Assembly (NCBI GenBank): GCA_036747335.1
Contig: DAIOCL010000056.1
Coordinates: 1-16,179 of the forward strand
DNA length: 16,179 nucleotides
Source of the DNA: UBA4660 sp002405435
Lineage (GTDB): Bacteria; Bacteroidota; Bacteroidia; Flavobacteriales_D; Sanyastnellaceae
Direction: 5' to 3'
Shown here piece after piece: positions 14,718-16,179 of the stretch; the stretch's first letter is position 1, and every line of letters starts with the position of its first letter. The notes under the pieces are model-generated. The model saw nothing but the letters and a program-made list of their open reading frames with translations. It searched no databases and was not told the DNA's origin. The position numbers and the translations under genes are program-made.

Positions 14718-15137
14718 ATGGCAGACGAATCCCATAAGGAACTCCTGAAGCGACACGGCCTTCGGGTAACGCCGGTACGGCTGGCCATAACAGGGTGGCT
14801 GGGCGTTGATTCGCTTGCACGGAGCCAGGCGGAAATAGAGAAACGGCTTGACGGCGCCGACCGTGTGACGGTTTACCGTGCCTTGCGCGACCTTGAAAAA
14901 TCAGGGGTGATTCATTCGCTCAGCGACAGCGCGGGCGTTCGCAAGTACGCCCTGTGCCATGCTGCCTGCGCAGCGGGAAGCCACGAAGACAACCACGCCC
15001 ATTTCTCCTGCTCGCGGTGTGCGGAAACCTATTGCCTGCATCAGGTTGCGGTGCCTCAGATCCGGAGTCCCCGGGGATTTACCGTAAGCCACTCGGCGTT
15101 GCTGATGACCGGCGTGTGCAAGACCTGCGCCGGCTAA
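14718..15137 (+). CDS. Fur-family metal-responsive repressor (probably Zur-like)
   Basis: 139 residues. N-terminal winged helix about 8-75 with recognition helix DRVTVYRALRDLEKSGVI (48-65). C-terminal dimerisation/metal domain: structural zinc site Cys98-x-x-Cys101 with Cys134-x-x-Cys137, and sensor-type residues His89, Glu90, His93 and His95 (HEDNHAHF), matching the HxH before the first CxxC in Fur. An extra Cys80-His81 sits before them. The protein should bind a palindromic operator when metal-loaded. It is divergent from a receptor with His-rich loops and shares a palindromic promoter region with it, which favours zinc sensing, though Fe (Fur) or peroxide (PerR) sensing cannot be excluded. 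Converges on the dehydrogenase gene with only 15 bases between stop codons. Confidence 0.92.
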   Translation: MADESHKELLKRHGLRVTPVRLAITGWLGVDSLARSQAEIEKRLDGADRVTVYRALRDLEKSGVIHSLSDSAGVRKYALCHAACAAGSHEDNHAHFSCSRCAETYCLHQVAVPQIRSPRGFTVSHSALLMTGVCKTCAG

Positions 15138-15152
15138 TGCGGAGGGTTGCGC

Positions 15153-16043
15153 TTATTTTCTGAATGCCGGTGCCGGCACGATGTCTTTACTGCCCGGGGT
15201 GTAGCGGTAAAAACCTTCGCCCGTCTTGTCGCCCAGCTTGCCGGCCTGCACCATGTTGACCAGCAGCGGACAGGGCGCATAGCGGGGGTTTCCGTATCCA
15301 TCCTGCAGCACCCGCAGAATGGCGAGGCAGGTATCAAGACCGATAAAGTCGGCGAGCCGCAGGGGTCCCATCGGATGGGCCATGCCCAGCTTCATCACCG
15401 TATCAATTTCTTCGACACCGGCTGTGCCTTCATGCAGCGTCATGATGGCTTCATTGATCATGGGCATAAGAATTTTGTTGGCTACAAATCCGGGGTAGTC
15501 GCGCACCTCGACAGGTACCTTGCCGATAGAACGCGACAGGTCCATAATCAGGGCCGTCACTTCATCGCTGGTGGAATAACCGCGGATGACCTCCACGAGT
15601 TTCATCACCGGCACGGGGTTCATAAAGTGCATGCCGATTACCTTATCGGGGCGTTTGGTGGCCGCGGCGATGCGGGTAATGGAAATCGATGAGGTATTGG
15701 TAGCGAGGATGCATTGCGGCGGCGCGGCGGCATCGAGCGCCTGAAAGATATTTTGTTTGAGTCCGGTGTTTTCGGTGGCTGCCTCTACAGCGAGGTCTGA
15801 AGCTGCCACGGCTTCTGCGAGGTCGGTGAAGGTGCTGATGTGTTGCAGTGCGCGGCGGCTGTCGTCTTCGCTCAGCAGTCCTTTGGCCACCTGGCGAGCG
15901 AAATTGGCGGCAATGGTCTTTAGTGCCTTGTCGAGCGCTGCCTGACGCACATCGGAGAGATTGACCCTATGGCCGGCCTGTGCAAATACGTGGGCAATAC
16001 CATTTCCCATCTGACCGGCTCCGATAACTGCTATTGTTTTCAT
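15153..16043 (-). CDS. hbd: 3-hydroxybutyryl-CoA / 3-hydroxyacyl-CoA dehydrogenase
   Basis: 296 residues from the ATG at 16041-16043. An in-frame start eight codons upstream (16067) is possible but overlaps the promoter element, and MKTIAVIGAGQMG is the usual N-terminus of the family. NAD(P)H-dependent reversible conversion of 3-hydroxyacyl-CoA to 3-oxoacyl-CoA in fatty-acid, phenylacetate or butanoate metabolism; soluble. Rossmann loop GAGQMG at 8-13, then NTSS (116-119), catalytic His139 (GMHFMNPVPVM) paired with Glu151, Asn189 (GFVANK), and a C-terminal dimerisation domain (DFIGLDTCL ... TGEGFYRY). Full length, single-domain type without a fused hydratase. Hbd, PaaH and FadB2 cannot be told apart by sequence here; no pathway genes are in view. 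Confidence 0.93.
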   Translation of the reverse strand: MKTIAVIGAGQMGNGIAHVFAQAGHRVNLSDVRQAALDKALKTIAANFARQVAKGLLSEDDSRRALQHISTFTDLAEAVAASDLAVEAATENTGLKQNIFQALDAAAPPQCILATNTSSISITRIAAATKRPDKVIGMHFMNPVPVMKLVEVIRGYSTSDEVTALIMDLSRSIGKVPVEVRDYPGFVANKILMPMINEAIMTLHEGTAGVEEIDTVMKLGMAHPMGPLRLADFIGLDTCLAILRVLQDGYGNPRYAPCPLLVNMVQAGKLGDKTGEGFYRYTPGSKDIVPAPAFRK

Positions 16044-16064
16044 GCGATAGTTTGATTTAGGCAG

Positions 16065-16072
16065 CAAAAATA
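16065..16072 (-). promoter_or_regulatory. -7 element TATTTTTG for the dehydrogenase gene
   Basis: Exact TAnnTTTG match on the minus strand, 21 bases before the ATG at 16043. No TTG at the expected upstream distance, so the -33 part is missing or degenerate. Confidence 0.5.
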
Positions 16073-16078
16073 AGATGG

Positions 16079-16179
16079 GCTGACCGCTGCGCAGGTCTTG
16101 CGGGTTGCCGGTTGCCGGATGCTACCTCCAGGAGGCAGGAGCTGACCGCTGAGACCCGGCCTCCGGTCATCGGGCCTCC
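16079..16179. repeat. short direct repeats in the gap at the window end
   Basis: GCTGACCGCTG occurs at 16079-16089 and 16141-16151; GTTGCCG is doubled in tandem (16104-16110, 16111-16117); GGCCTCC occurs at 16158-16164 and 16173-16179; CCTCC-A-GGAGG is a small inverted repeat near 16125-16135. No coding frame of note was seen. The window ends before this region can be interpreted. Confidence 0.45.

Noticed and set aside
14659..14820. 54-codon N-terminal extension of the TonB-dependent receptor frame
   Set aside because: It runs through the divergent promoter and into the Fur-family coding region, and lacks signal-peptide character; the ATG at 14658 gives a proper signal peptide right after the promoter.
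15147..15692. 181-residue plus-strand ORF opposite the dehydrogenase gene
   Set aside because: Antisense shadow of a full-length, motif-complete dehydrogenase.

Overview
The window looks like a piece of a Bacteroidota (Bacteroidetes) chromosome of moderately high GC content. Reasons: several genes have a promoter element of the TAnnTTTG type a few bases before the start codon, some with a TTG/TTTG element 17-20 bases further upstream; convincing Shine-Dalgarno sequences are almost absent; and the gene set fits (a GH109-type Gfo/Idh/MocA protein with a Tat signal, a TonB-dependent receptor with a carboxypeptidase-like N-terminal domain, and a response regulator with a GAFTSA loop and no DNA-binding domain). 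I see no tRNA, rRNA, CRISPR array, insertion sequence or integrase.

Layout. 1-2052: 3' part of a catalase-peroxidase gene (katG) cut by the window edge, with an in-frame stop in its first bases, closed by a strong terminator. 2133-3488: Tat-exported GH109-like oxidoreductase-fold protein. 3509-4144: unknown two-helix membrane protein with a SHOCT-like tail. 4355-6668: two-gene ABC exporter operon (ATPase and ABC-2 permease). 6725-7699: Ppx/GppA phosphatase. 7736-8911: AAA+ response regulator without HTH. 8912-9211: about 300 bases holding only a doubtful 37-codon ORF and two short inverted repeats. 9212-9637: small DUF5684-like membrane protein with its own terminator. 9724-14658 (minus strand): CDF cation transporter, ChaN-like protein, four-helix membrane protein and a TonB-dependent receptor with His/Glu-rich loops. 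14718-15137: Fur-family repressor, divergent from the receptor. 15153-16043 (minus): 3-hydroxyacyl-CoA dehydrogenase. The last 136 bases hold its promoter and short direct repeats.

The most coherent unit is 9724-15137, which reads as a metal-homeostasis island. A Fur-family protein (probably Zur-like) and an outer-membrane receptor with metal-binding loops (ZnuD-like in character) diverge from a 59-bp gap. That gap holds one near-perfect 31-bp palindrome lying across the receptor's -33/-7 region and the regulator's -33 element. Downstream of the receptor, in the same direction, come a conserved-looking membrane protein, a ChaN-family (iron/haem-associated) protein and a cation-efflux transporter. 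The last two have their own promoter element. I infer that one metal-responsive switch controls uptake and its own synthesis, while the ChaN-CDF pair may answer to a different signal. The metal (zinc versus iron) cannot be proven from sequence alone.
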